Under the pieces are notes generated by a model. The model saw nothing but the letters and a program-made list of their open reading frames with translations. It did no database searches and was not told the origin of the DNA. From Alistipes finegoldii DSM 17242 (GTDB lineage Bacteria > Bacteroidota > Bacteroidia > Bacteroidales > Rikenellaceae): a DNA stretch of 64,000 nucleotides. Below, in pieces: positions 43,128 to 51,896 of the stretch (positions are counted from its first letter, which is position 1; every line of letters starts with the position of its first letter). Where the stretch lies: contig NC_018011.1 of NCBI RefSeq assembly GCF_000265365.1, positions 1-64,000 of the forward strand, written 5' to 3'. The position numbers were made by a program, and so were the translations under genes.

Positions 43128-44222
43128 TTATCTTGCGCCGAAGAGTTTTTCCTTCAGCGAAAAGTTATCGTACTCGTCTCTGAGCGCGGCCATCAGGTCG
43201 CGCACCGACTGAATCTTCTCGGCGCGCCATGCGTTGGCGCCGCAGAAGGCGTAGCCGTTCTGCAGCTTGCCTTTGAATGCGTTGTAGAGCGCCAGCATGA
43301 TGCAGTAGGGACTGTGCGTCACGTCGCAGGTCTTGATGCAGTCGAACGGACAGTTCTTGGGGCGTTTAAGCCCCTCTTTCACCCTATCGAGGAACGAGCT
43401 GTGGATAGCCCGTCCCGGCATGCCGACGGGACTTTTGATGATCTCGATGTCCTGCGGTTTGGCGTCGAGATAGGTCTGCTTGAAGGCCGGATCGGCGTCG
43501 CACTCCTCGGTGGTCACGAAGCGCGTGCCCATCTGCACGCCGTCGGCGCCCAGCTGCATGATACGGTAGATATCCTCGCCGGTGTAGATGCCGCCGCCCG
43601 CGATGACGGGAATATGGCAGTCGTGTTCGGCACCGAAAGCGCGCACCTCGGCGACGATTTCGGGAACGAGGGCTTCGAGCGAAAAATGCTCGTCGGCGAG
43701 CTGCTCCTCCTTGTATCCGAGGTGACCGCCCGCCTTGGGGCCTTCGACGACGATGGCGTCGGGAATGTACCTGTACTCCGAGAACCACTTCTGACACAAC
43801 AGTTTCGCCGCACGCGCCGACGACACGATCGGGGCCAGCTTGGTCTTGGCGCCCTCCGTGAGGAACGACGGCAGGTTGAGCGGCAGGCCGGCGCCCGAAA
43901 AGATGATGTCGGCCTTCTCGGCGACGGCGGTCTTCACCATGTCGGCGAAGTTCGACATGGCGACCATAACGTTTACGCCGACGATGCCCCGCGTGGCTTC
44001 GCGGGCCTTGCGAAGCTCCTCCTTAAGCCCCCAGATCGAGGCTGCGCGGTAGTCTTTCGAATAGTTGTTGTAGATGGCTCCGAGACCTGCCGACGAAATG
44101 ACGCCGACGCCGCCCTGATTGGCAACGGCCGAAGCCAGTCCGGAGAGGGATATGCCTACGCCCATGCCGCCCTGCACGATGGGGACGGTGGCGAGCAAAT
44201 TTCCGATTTTCAATGCTTTCAT
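43128..44222 (-). CDS. Nitronate monooxygenase/FabK-like FMN enzyme
   Basis: A 364-residue TIM-barrel flavoprotein. The start PIVQGGMGVGISLSGLASAV and later GPKAGGHLGYKEEQ and VIAGGGIYTGEDIYRIMQLG are the FMN-binding motifs of the nitronate monooxygenase family, which also includes enoyl-ACP reductase FabK. The sequence cannot decide between the two reactions. The C-terminal 70 residues hold several Cys (NCPFDCIKTCDVTHSPYC), which could form a metal or Fe-S site and are unusual for a plain NMO. It has its own -7 box (minus, 44262-44269) and a double terminator. Confidence 0.88.
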   Translation of the reverse strand: MKALKIGNLLATVPIVQGGMGVGISLSGLASAVANQGGVGVISSAGLGAIYNNYSKDYRAASIWGLKEELRKAREATRGIVGVNVMVAMSNFADMVKTAVAEKADIIFSGAGLPLNLPSFLTEGAKTKLAPIVSSARAAKLLCQKWFSEYRYIPDAIVVEGPKAGGHLGYKEEQLADEHFSLEALVPEIVAEVRAFGAEHDCHIPVIAGGGIYTGEDIYRIMQLGADGVQMGTRFVTTEECDADPAFKQTYLDAKPQDIEIIKSPVGMPGRAIHSSFLDRVKEGLKRPKNCPFDCIKTCDVTHSPYCIMLALYNAFKGKLQNGYAFCGANAWRAEKIQSVRDLMAALRDEYDNFSLKEKLFGAR

Positions 44223-44492
44223 GTTAAATTGGGATTAGTGCGAACTAAATAACCATGGGGCCAAAGGTACGAAAAATCGGGGCGATTGGTTCCGCACGGG
44301 AAGATAATTTAACGCAGGCTTCACATTGCGTCGCCGCAGCGGCCGCCTTTTCGGGGCGGGAAGCCGCAGCCGGCCGGCTGTCCGGAAGTGAAAAGCGGCA
44401 TTTTTTACAGGCAAAAAAAACGGCGGATATCGCTTTTTTTTCTAACTTGGAAGCGCAAACGTCACTCAACCGCTAACCTTAAATCGACAAGC

Positions 44493-45041
44493 ATGAAAAA
44501 ACTTCTCTTTCCGGTTCTGGCCCTTATGCTGTGCATTCCGCCCCTCTCCGCCCAAAACAAGGGAGACAAATATGTCGGCGGAATAATCGGCATAACGACG
44601 ACGTCGATCAGCATCGACGGCTCCTCCGCATCGCAGACGACATTCGGATTTGCACCCGAATTCGGTTATTTCGCATCCGACCGACTGCGCGTCGGCGGCT
44701 CGATCGGCTACCAACTGATTTCATCCGACGGCGAAACGACGCACGGGCTGACGGCAGGTCCCAGTCTCGCCTATTACGTCAGACTGTGCGACCGCTTCTA
44801 CTACACGCCGCAGCTGGCCGTGGGATTCGCGTTCGCATCGACGGACGGGACCAGCGGATACGGCTTCGATGCAGGATTGTCGCTCGGAGCGTTCGAAATC
44901 AGGCCGTCGGCCCATATCGGACTCTCAGTCAGCCTTCTGACGTTGGGCTACAGCTACCTGTCATATTCGGGAACAGGTGTGAACGGGGTCTCTTTCCAGC
45001 TCGGAATCAGCCCGACGGTCGGTTTCAAATATTATTTTTAG
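44493..45041 (+). CDS. Outer-membrane beta-barrel protein
   Basis: A 182-residue exported protein. The signal peptide MKKLLFPVLALMLCIPPLSA precedes alternating hydrophobic strands ending in an aromatic residue (GISPTVGFKYYF), as expected for an eight-strand OmpW/OmpX-like barrel. FAPEFGYFASDRLRVGGSIGY is a typical strand-turn-strand. The ATG at 44493 is chosen because the longer frame upstream has no signal peptide. Function unknown; it stands alone between an enzyme gene and the terminase remnant. Confidence 0.8.
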   Translation: MKKLLFPVLALMLCIPPLSAQNKGDKYVGGIIGITTTSISIDGSSASQTTFGFAPEFGYFASDRLRVGGSIGYQLISSDGETTHGLTAGPSLAYYVRLCDRFYYTPQLAVGFAFASTDGTSGYGFDAGLSLGAFEIRPSAHIGLSVSLLTLGYSYLSYSGTGVNGVSFQLGISPTVGFKYYF

Positions 45042-45063
45042 GCCGCAAAAACCCGATCCCGCC

Positions 45064-46929
45064 CTACAGAAACCGCACGCCCCGCACGCGGCTCCGGCTG
45101 CGGTCGGCGGCTTCGCGTTCGACGATGCCCGTCACCACGTCGGCGGCATCGTGCCAGCGGTTGGCGCGGAAACGGCGGCGGTAGGTGGTCAGGTGGGCGT
45201 AGAGTTCGGGCCAGCGGAAATTCCAGCCCCGCGGCCACCGCAGGAGGTGAAGCGCAGTGGCCGAATTGGAGAGGATGCGGGCCTCCTTGTTGCCTCCCTG
45301 ATGAAACCATTCGATGCGCACGCCGGGCGCCAGTGACTGCACGGCGCGGGCGAAGCCGCGGCCGCCGTTGTTGCTCTCGACGGCCGCCTGCCGCGTGTCG
45401 GAGCGCAGCAGCATCTCGGCGACCAGCGGTTCGGAGACCTCCATCGGTTCGCGCGTATATACGGCGTCGGTGATGTAGATAGCCCCGTCGGCATCGACCG
45501 CATAGGAGAGTGAACAGAGGTAGTCGTCGCCCGTATCGGCCGTATCGGTATAGTTGCCGCGGCGGACGATCTCGTGCGGCAGATCGTCGTACTCGGCGAA
45601 ATTCAGCCCGTATAAAAGTCCCTCGCGCGAGGAGGGATGCCCCTGATACATGCTTTCGAACTGCAGCGGATCGAGCCGCCGCTTGGCTTCGAGCAGGGCG
45701 CGGCCCTGCTGCTGCTCCCACAACGCCTCGCCCGGCATGCGCGGGTCGATTCCGGTCGGCGGCGAGGATTTGAGCGCTTCGAAGTTCAGGTGCAGCCACG
45801 TATCGGCAGGCAGGCCGTCGAGCTGCGCCCACTCCTTCAGCTCCGCGACCGGCTCGCGGGCCGTGAGCGTGCCGATCAGGTCCTCTTCGTGCCAGCGGGT
45901 GAAGACGATCAGCTCGCGCGAAGCGTTGTGCATGCGGGTGCGGACCACCGACGTATACCACTCCCAGCAGTTGGCGCGGATGAGCGGCGAGTTGGCTTCG
46001 AGGGCGTCCTTGTAGAGGTCGTCGAGGATAAAACAATCGACGCGGTTGCCCGTGAGCGAACCTTCGCGCCCCACCGAAAGCAGGCCGCCCCGGCAGCCGA
46101 TGATCTCGACCTCGTCGGCCGTGCGGATATAGCTGGGCGGCTTGGAACCCTGCTTGATGGTCGTAGCGGGGAAGAACGCGGCGTATTCGCGCGACTCGAT
46201 GATACGCTGGACACGGCGGTTGAATTTCGACGCCAGCGCTCCCGAATAGGAGGCGATCGCCACGCGCTGATCGGGGTCCAGCCCCAGCACATAGGCCGGA
46301 AGCAGGGTCGTGGCGCCGACGCTTTTGCCGTGCTGGGGCGGCATGGTGACGATCAGCCGCCGGACGCGGCCCGCGGCGAAAGCTTCGAGCACGCGGTAAT
46401 AGGCCCGGTGGAAAGGCTGCAACTCCAGAAAGGGATAGACTCCGAGGGCGAACCGCTCGAACGAAGGAAGGTCCGCCGGGCCGGAAACTGCCGAGGTGAC
46501 ACCGGAAAGCGAGGAAAAGGAGGCAGAAGCAGAGCGAGCAGAATCGGAAGGAGCGAAATCCGACGGCACAGAATCGGGAAGCACGGAATCAGACGGGGTG
46601 GAACCGGACGAAGTAGAACCGGAGCCGCAACCACGTGAGTCGCAAGCACCGGAAGTCAAAACATCGGAGCCGGGGAGCAGATCACCGGCGAGAGATTCAC
46701 CGGGGAGAGATTCGCCGGAAAGTGATTCGCCGGAAAGTGATTCGCCGGAAAGTGATTCGCCGGAAAGTGATTCGCCGGAAAACGAATCGCGGAGCAAAAA
46801 TTCGCCGGCGAGAGAATTCGCAGGATAATCCGGCGCGAGAATGCCGGCCGGAACAAAAACCTCTGCGGAATCGGCTTCCGCAGAGGACAATTTGGATTTC
46901 AAGACCATTTGTAGAAATTTTGAACCCAT
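45064..46929 (-). CDS. Orphan phage terminase large subunit with repeat-rich N-terminus
   Basis: About 620 residues from the ATG at 46929. From about residue 145 it is a terminase large subunit: ATPase with Walker-A-like MPPQHGKSVG, Walker B CFILDDLYKD and the coupling stretch FTRWHEEDLIG, then an RNase H-like nuclease (YLCSLSYAVDADGAIYITDA, ESNNGGRGF, HDAADVVTG). These enzymes cut and pump phage DNA into capsids. No portal, capsid or small-terminase gene is near. Residues about 30-145 are low complexity, with SGESL pentapeptides encoded by a 15-bp DNA repeat (about 46688-46815), then Ser/Asp/Pro-rich sequence. Probably a domesticated or decayed phage relic. Confidence 0.8.
   Translation of the reverse strand: MGSKFLQMVLKSKLSSAEADSAEVFVPAGILAPDYPANSLAGEFLLRDSFSGESLSGESLSGESLSGESLSGESLPGESLAGDLLPGSDVLTSGACDSRGCGSGSTSSGSTPSDSVLPDSVPSDFAPSDSARSASASFSSLSGVTSAVSGPADLPSFERFALGVYPFLELQPFHRAYYRVLEAFAAGRVRRLIVTMPPQHGKSVGATTLLPAYVLGLDPDQRVAIASYSGALASKFNRRVQRIIESREYAAFFPATTIKQGSKPPSYIRTADEVEIIGCRGGLLSVGREGSLTGNRVDCFILDDLYKDALEANSPLIRANCWEWYTSVVRTRMHNASRELIVFTRWHEEDLIGTLTAREPVAELKEWAQLDGLPADTWLHLNFEALKSSPPTGIDPRMPGEALWEQQQGRALLEAKRRLDPLQFESMYQGHPSSREGLLYGLNFAEYDDLPHEIVRRGNYTDTADTGDDYLCSLSYAVDADGAIYITDAVYTREPMEVSEPLVAEMLLRSDTRQAAVESNNGGRGFARAVQSLAPGVRIEWFHQGGNKEARILSNSATALHLLRWPRGWNFRWPELYAHLTTYRRRFRANRWHDAADVVTGIVEREAADRSRSRVRGVRFL
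46688..46815. repeat. 15-bp tandem repeat inside the terminase gene
   Basis: About eight units of GGAAAGTGATTCGCC (plus-strand sense) or close variants. On the minus strand the units encode SGESL, PGESL and AGDLL. The array keeps the reading frame, and the central units are nearly identical, so it probably expanded by slippage. Confidence 0.85.
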
Positions 46930-47124
46930 GCGCGGCGCCGCGGCGGGAGGTTCGGAGAGAAAAAGAGCGTTCCGGCGGGCTGCGCCGCACCAAGGAAGGA
47001 TAAATGCCGGAACGAACAAGGCGGGGAGCCGGAGGGCGCACGGCCTGCGGCCGGGGAGCGGCCCGATGCAAAACGGGGACCGGGCGGTTGCGCACGCCGG
47101 CGGCAGAACATGCCCCGGCAGCGA

Positions 47125-47409
47125 TCAGACGAAGCGCTTCATCTCGGAAAAATCGAAGTCGTTCAGCATTTCGCCCTCCGCCGAGAAGGTGTGAAACTCC
47201 CACCATACGGGCACGAGGTCCGAAACAGGCTCCGCATCGCCTTCGGGCTGCGAGAGCCGCGTCCGGTAGACGATGACCGACGCCGTAAAGCGGCAGTCCG
47301 TATCGCCGAAACGGAATGCGAGCGATCCCGAAAAGTAGTTTTCCCCGTCGACAGCATCCGCCAAACGCGCCGCCACCTCTTGATAAAGTTCAGGTGAAAC
47401 CGAATACAT
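47125..47409 (-). CDS. Conserved hypothetical protein beside the terminase
   Basis: A 94-residue soluble protein with alternating strands (YFSGSLAFRFGDTDCRFTAS, then VWWEFHTFSAEGEMLNDFDF). It resembles a small conserved Bacteroidales protein that I know without a function. A minus-strand -7 box (TATATTTG, 47478-47485) lies 69 bases upstream, opposite the S24 repressor gene. Its place between the terminase and the repressor suggests that it belongs to the phage-like module, but this is inference. Confidence 0.65.
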   Translation of the reverse strand: MYSVSPELYQEVAARLADAVDGENYFSGSLAFRFGDTDCRFTASVIVYRTRLSQPEGDAEPVSDLVPVWWEFHTFSAEGEMLNDFDFSEMKRFV

Positions 47410-47552
47410 AGTTGATAATTAGCAGGATTTTTGCAAAATAATTTGCATGTATAAATAAATTGTTTAACTTTACAGCACAAATATAGATTCAAAATTTGAA
47501 TTTCCAATCGAAAAATACAATTTTTTGATATAAAATTTTCCGATTAAAAGCT
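47410..47552. promoter_or_regulatory. Divergent AT-rich control region with a palindrome
   Basis: Between the 94-residue protein gene and the S24 repressor gene the DNA turns AT-rich. ATTCAAAATTTGAAT (about 47487-47501) is a perfect 7-bp dyad around one base, a candidate operator for the repressor. It lies just upstream of the minus-strand -7 box at 47478-47485. Confidence 0.5.
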
Positions 47553-48224
47553 ATGAACACGCGGGTAAAATTGATACGAAAACAGCTGGGCATGACGCAA
47601 GAACAATTGGCTCAGCATCTTGGCATCGGCAAAGCGGCCCTTTCGATGATCGAAACGGGGAAAGCCGGACTCTCGGCCCGGAACCGCAACATATTGGTTC
47701 AGGAATTGAACGTAAGCCCCGAATGGCTGGAGAGCGGCAAAGGCAACATGTTCAACGCCGAACCCGACCTGACGGCCTACAGACTCCGCACGGACAATTC
47801 GCTGCCGCTGCAGAGCGTGCCGCTCTACTCGATCGAGGGAACGGCGGGACTGGTGCCGCTGTTCACGGATCAGGCGCAGGCCAAACCCGTGAACTTCATC
47901 CACATTCCCAATCTGCCGAAATGCGACGGCGCGATATATATAGTGGGCGACTCGATGTATCCGCTGCTCAAAAGCGGCGACATTGTGCTGTACAAGCAGC
48001 TGGGCAACATCGACGACATATTCTGGGGCGACATGTACCTGCTGTCGATCGACATCGACGGCGAAGAGTACGTCACGGTGAAATACATCCAGAAATCCGA
48101 CCGCGAGGGTTACGTCAAACTCGTGAGCCAGAACCCGCACCACGCAGACAAGGAGGTGGCGCTCAGCCGCATCCGCGCGATCGCGCTGGTCAAGGCGAGC
48201 ATCCGGATGAATTCGATCCGATAG
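47553..48224 (+). CDS. XRE/S24 LexA-like repressor
   Basis: A 223-residue two-domain regulator. Residues 1-65 are a C1-type HTH (LGMTQEQLAQHLGIGKAALS). The C-terminal S24 peptidase domain has the nucleophile Ser134 in GDSMYPLLKSGD and the general base Lys177 in VTVKYIQ. An Ala98-Gly99 bond (EGTAGLV) lies where LexA- and CI-type repressors cleave themselves. RecA-stimulated self-cleavage and release of the divergent promoter would fit a prophage-type switch. The candidate palindromic operator upstream and the terminase gene nearby support that reading. Confidence 0.9.
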   Translation: MNTRVKLIRKQLGMTQEQLAQHLGIGKAALSMIETGKAGLSARNRNILVQELNVSPEWLESGKGNMFNAEPDLTAYRLRTDNSLPLQSVPLYSIEGTAGLVPLFTDQAQAKPVNFIHIPNLPKCDGAIYIVGDSMYPLLKSGDIVLYKQLGNIDDIFWGDMYLLSIDIDGEEYVTVKYIQKSDREGYVKLVSQNPHHADKEVALSRIRAIALVKASIRMNSIR

Positions 48225-48580
48225 CGGCGGCCCGCCGGCCGGCACCGAGGGCCCGCAAAAAATTCACGCCGTAAAAATCCGAGGGGAGAGGCATTCGTGT
48301 GGGTGGGGCCGGGAAAGGATCGGGCAGGAATCAGAGAAGAATCGAGGCAGATCCGGGAGAAACCGGGACGGGATCCGAAAAGGCCGGAAACGAAAATTCG
48401 GAACGGGAACGATGAGGAAATGCGGAAGCACCGCAAAAAAGGCAGCGAAACGGCGGCTGGAAAACAGGACAAAACAGAGCAGAACAAACAGAGCAACACA
48501 AGCCGAAAAGACCGGAACGGTCCGGCCGAAGCAACAATCTGAGGAAAAAATTCGTATCTTGCCGGAAACAAAGACGACCC
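48225..48580. other. Purine-rich spacer without a gene
   Basis: About 350 bp, mostly G and A on the plus strand from 48280 to 48545 (for example GGGCCGGGAAAGGATCGGGC). Words like CCGGGA and CCGGAAA recur irregularly. The frames that cross it are low in complexity. TATCTTG at 48555-48561 resembles a -7 box lacking one T and lies just before the broken NYN gene. Confidence 0.45.
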
Positions 48581-49549
48581 AATACGGAACTCTCCGATAA
48601 AAAATTCGCGGTGCTGATCGATGCGGACAATATCTCACCACACCGGAAAATCAAAGACATCCTCGACGAAACAGCCAATTACGGAACACCGACGATCAAG
48701 CGGATCTACGGCGACTTCACCGATCCGAAATTCGCGGCATGAAAAAGCATTCTGCCGGAAAACTCGATCACCCCGATTCAGCAGTATGCCTACACCACAG
48801 GCAAGAACGCAACGGATTCGGCGCTGATAATCGACGCAATGGACATCCTGCACAAGGAGTCGGTCAACGGCTTCTGCATCGTATCGAGTGACAGCGACTA
48901 TACCCGTCTGGCGAGCCGCATCCGCGAATCGGGCCGCGAGGTGCTGGGCTTCGGCGAAAAGAAAACGCCCAAACCGTTCATCAAATCGTGCGACAAATTC
49001 ATCTACGTCGAGATTCTCGGACAGCCTGCCGCTCCGACGCCGGCACTTGCGCCTGCACCGGGTCCCGCTCCGGCTGCGACACAGGCCCCGGCAGCGAAAG
49101 CCGCACAAAAAAAGACATCCGCCAAAAGGCGTCAGACGTCTGACACGCAGGTCCCCGGAACGCCGGAAGCCGCCGCAGGCAAAAAAACCGCTCCGACTCC
49201 GGGACAGACTCCGGGTGTGGTTCCCGCTTCGGAGCAGCCTCAGGTTACGGTTCAGGCTCAGACTCTGGACCCTGCGCAGTCCCAATCGATCATCCGTCCG
49301 ATAGACGACGATTTCAAAGACCTGCTCGCCAATACCATAGAAGACGCCGCCGCCGACAGCGGCTGGGCATTCCTCGGCATCGTCGGCAGTGTCCTGACCA
49401 AGAAAATGCCCGATTTCGCCCCCCGCAACTACGGTTACAAAAAACTTTCGCTGCTGGTGAAAGCCCTCTCCGAGGCAATCGAAACCGAAGAACGACTGTC
49501 CGCAAACAAAGAGCAGAAGTTCATTTACGTCCGGAACAGAACAAGGTAA
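48581..49549 (+). pseudogene. NYN-LOTUS (OST-HTH) protein gene with an in-frame TGA
   Basis: The gene encodes an N-terminal NYN nuclease-type domain (KFAVLIDADNIS, then IVSSDSDYTRLASRIRESG, with the acidic residues of the PIN-like site), a Pro/Ala/Gln-rich linker (about residues 150-240), and a C-terminal OST-HTH/LOTUS RNA-binding domain (about 245-323). The frame is broken by TGA at 48740-48742, where relatives have Trp (TPKFAA*KSILPEN). I see no good start codon upstream. ACGACCC at 48574 could be a mutated ATGACC plus one extra C. The part from 48839 could still be made from an internal ATG but would lack the first third of the NYN domain. Confidence 0.8.
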
Positions 49550-50047
49550 ACGCTCCGGTCGCCGACCATCCGTCCGGCGGAAGGATACTCCTCAACCCCA
49601 GCCGCACAATTACGCGGCAAAAAGAACTTGCGGGATTTTCCGCCGGCCGGAACCGTTCCGCCCCTGCCATGACCATAATACGCAAACCGCCGGGCAAAAC
49701 AGCCCGGCGGTCTGAGTATCGAAACAAATCAACAGTCCAACGCGACAGCAAGCGCCTTCGCATGATTCATACGGATCACGCCTTCCCGTTCTTCGACACT
49801 GGACGGCGGCATTCCAAAAAAATTAAAAAACTCCCCGCTTTCGGATTCGCGCAGAAACGGGCGTTTTCCGAACGAAACAAAAGCCGGAATCCGCCGAATC
49901 CGCACATATTATCACCGAAAAACCGAAACTCCCCGCAAAAAAGCCGCAGGAAAACCCCGAAAAAAGTCGTCTCCGGGGAACAAACTGACAATAAATTTAT
50001 ATATTTGCAATATTGTTTTTCTAAACCCTACTAATCCGAAACAAGAC
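49550..50047. other. 498-bp spacer before the oxidoreductase operon
   Basis: No gene is recognised. A hairpin CCGCCGGGC/GCCCGGCGG at 49687-49710 may be a terminator without a good T-run. A -7 box TATATTTG at 50000-50007 lies 40 bases before the ATG at 50048. The stretch 49800-49980 is rich in CCGAAA/CCCCGC words with no coding sense that I recognise. Confidence 0.5.
50000..50007 (+). promoter_or_regulatory. -7 box of the 2-oxoacid oxidoreductase operon
   Basis: TATATTTG matches TAnnTTTG and lies 40 bases before the ATG at 50048. Confidence 0.65.
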
Positions 50048-51892
50048 ATGGAGAAAACCAATGTACGGGAGTTGCAGGATGTCGTGATTCGCTTCTCAGG
50101 AGACTCAGGAGACGGCATGCAACTCACGGGTACGCTCTTTTCAGACACTTCGGCCCTGCTCGGAAACGGCATCTCGACCTTTCCGGACTACCCCGCCGAA
50201 ATTCGTGCGCCGCAGGGAACCGTGGCCGGCGTATCGGGATTTCAGGTACACTTCGGCAGTCACCGCGAACTCAACCCCGGCGACTACTGCGACGTGCTCG
50301 TAGCCATGAACCCCGCAGCGCTCAAAGCCAACCGCAAATGGCTCAAGCAGGGCGCGACGGTGATCATCGACGGCGATTCGATCACCGAAGAGCATCTCAA
50401 GAAAGCGGGATTCGCCACGCTCGACCCGATCGCGGAGCTCGGACTGGACGAATACAACGTCGTCATCCCCGACATCACGTCGATGACGCGCGAAGCGCTC
50501 AAGCAGACCGGACTGGACAACAAGGCCGTGGTCAAGTGCAAGAACATGTTCGCGCTGGGCATCTGCTTCTACCTCTTCGACCGTCCCGAAGCGTACGCAT
50601 ACAAATATCTGGAGACCAAATTCGCACGGAAAAATCCGGTCGTGGCAGAAGCCAACAAGCTGGCTATCGACGCGGGCTATAACTATGCGGCCAACACCCA
50701 TCAGTTCGCCAATACCTACACCGTGTCCCCGGCGCCGCTCGAAAAGGGCACCTACCGCACCATCAACGGCAACGTGGCGACGGCATGGGGCCTGTGCGCC
50801 GCCGCCGAGAAAGCCGGGCTGCCGCTCTTCTGCGGTTCGTATCCGATCACTCCGGCGACGGTCATCCTCGAAGAGCTCGCCAAGCGCAAGGACCTCGGCG
50901 TGAAGACCGTGCAGGCCGAAGACGAGATCGCGGGCATCTGCACCGCCATCGGCGCGGCATTCGCCGGCAATTTCGCGGTGACGACCACGTCGGGTCCCGG
51001 ACTCTCGCTCAAGAGCGAAGCGCTGGGACTGGCCGTGATGACCGAGCTGCCGCTGGTGGTCGTGGACGTACAGCGCGGAGGCCCCTCGACGGGTCTGCCG
51101 ACCAAAACCGAGCAGAGCGACCTCTCGCAGGCCCTTTACGGCCGCAACGGAGAGTGCCCGGTGATCGTCGTGGCGGCATCGTCGCCCAGCGACTGTTTCC
51201 ACTATGCGTTCGAGGCCGGACGGCTGGCGATGGAGCACATGACGCCCGTGATCCTGCTCACCGACGGCTTCATCGCCAACGGCTCGGAGCCGTGGCGCAT
51301 TCCCTCGATGAAGGACTACCCGGCAATCCAGCCGCCGATCGTAGACGACGCGCCCGAAGGCGGATTCATGCCCTACGTGCGCGACGAAAAGCTGGCCCGC
51401 GGCTGGGCGTTCCCCGGCAAGGTGGGACTGGAGCACCGCGTGGGCGGTCTGGAAAAAGACTGCGTGAAAGGCTGCATCTCGCACGACCCGTCCAACCACC
51501 AGAAGATGGTCTCGACGCGCGCAGCAAAGGTGGCCAAGGCCGCGGACGACATTCCCGCACAAACCGTATGGGGCGACCCGGAAGGCGACCTGCTCGTCGT
51601 GGGATGGGGCGGAACGCGCGGACACCTGCAGAACGCCGTCGATCAGATGCGCGCCGAAGGCAAACGCGTGTCGCTCGCACATTTCAACTACATCAACCCG
51701 CTGCCGCACGGCGTGCGCGACATCTTCGCGAAGTTCCGCCGGATCGTCGTCTGCGAGCTGAACGAAGGTCAGTTCGCCAACTACCTGCGCCAAAACCTGC
51801 AGGAGTTCCGCTACGAACAGTACAACAAGTGCGAGGGCCTGCCCTTCACGGTCGTAGAACTGAAAGAAAAATTCGAATCCTTATTGAAGTAA
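50048..51892 (+). CDS. 2-oxoacid:ferredoxin oxidoreductase alpha subunit (with fused gamma domain)
   Basis: A 614-residue subunit of a CoA-acylating 2-oxoacid:acceptor oxidoreductase, probably 2-oxoglutarate-type (KorA-like), used in the reductive branch of central metabolism in anaerobes. Residues 1 to about 190 are the gamma domain (VIRFSGDSGDGMQLTGTLFS). The alpha domain follows, with YPITPATVILEELAKRKDLG and TTSGPGLSLKSEALGLAVMT for the thiamine pyrophosphate site at the subunit interface. The C-terminal domain has NYINPLPHGVRDIF. The beta subunit starts 4 bases after the stop. Confidence 0.95.
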   Translation: MEKTNVRELQDVVIRFSGDSGDGMQLTGTLFSDTSALLGNGISTFPDYPAEIRAPQGTVAGVSGFQVHFGSHRELNPGDYCDVLVAMNPAALKANRKWLKQGATVIIDGDSITEEHLKKAGFATLDPIAELGLDEYNVVIPDITSMTREALKQTGLDNKAVVKCKNMFALGICFYLFDRPEAYAYKYLETKFARKNPVVAEANKLAIDAGYNYAANTHQFANTYTVSPAPLEKGTYRTINGNVATAWGLCAAAEKAGLPLFCGSYPITPATVILEELAKRKDLGVKTVQAEDEIAGICTAIGAAFAGNFAVTTTSGPGLSLKSEALGLAVMTELPLVVVDVQRGGPSTGLPTKTEQSDLSQALYGRNGECPVIVVAASSPSDCFHYAFEAGRLAMEHMTPVILLTDGFIANGSEPWRIPSMKDYPAIQPPIVDDAPEGGFMPYVRDEKLARGWAFPGKVGLEHRVGGLEKDCVKGCISHDPSNHQKMVSTRAAKVAKAADDIPAQTVWGDPEGDLLVVGWGGTRGHLQNAVDQMRAEGKRVSLAHFNYINPLPHGVRDIFAKFRRIVVCELNEGQFANYLRQNLQEFRYEQYNKCEGLPFTVVELKEKFESLLK

Positions 51893-51896
51893 CGCC

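Noticed and set aside
46496..46828. Plus-strand acidic repeat protein (ESDSP repeats)
   Set aside because: It is the antisense reading of the low-complexity part of the terminase gene, and the terminase has the recognisable domains.
47553..48224. Housekeeping LexA
   Set aside because: The HTH is of C1/XRE type and not the LexA winged helix, and it stands with phage-like genes.
49669..50034. Plus-strand 121-codon frame before the oxidoreductase gene
   Set aside because: Low-complexity, no family resemblance, and it crosses the -7 box of the oxidoreductase operon.
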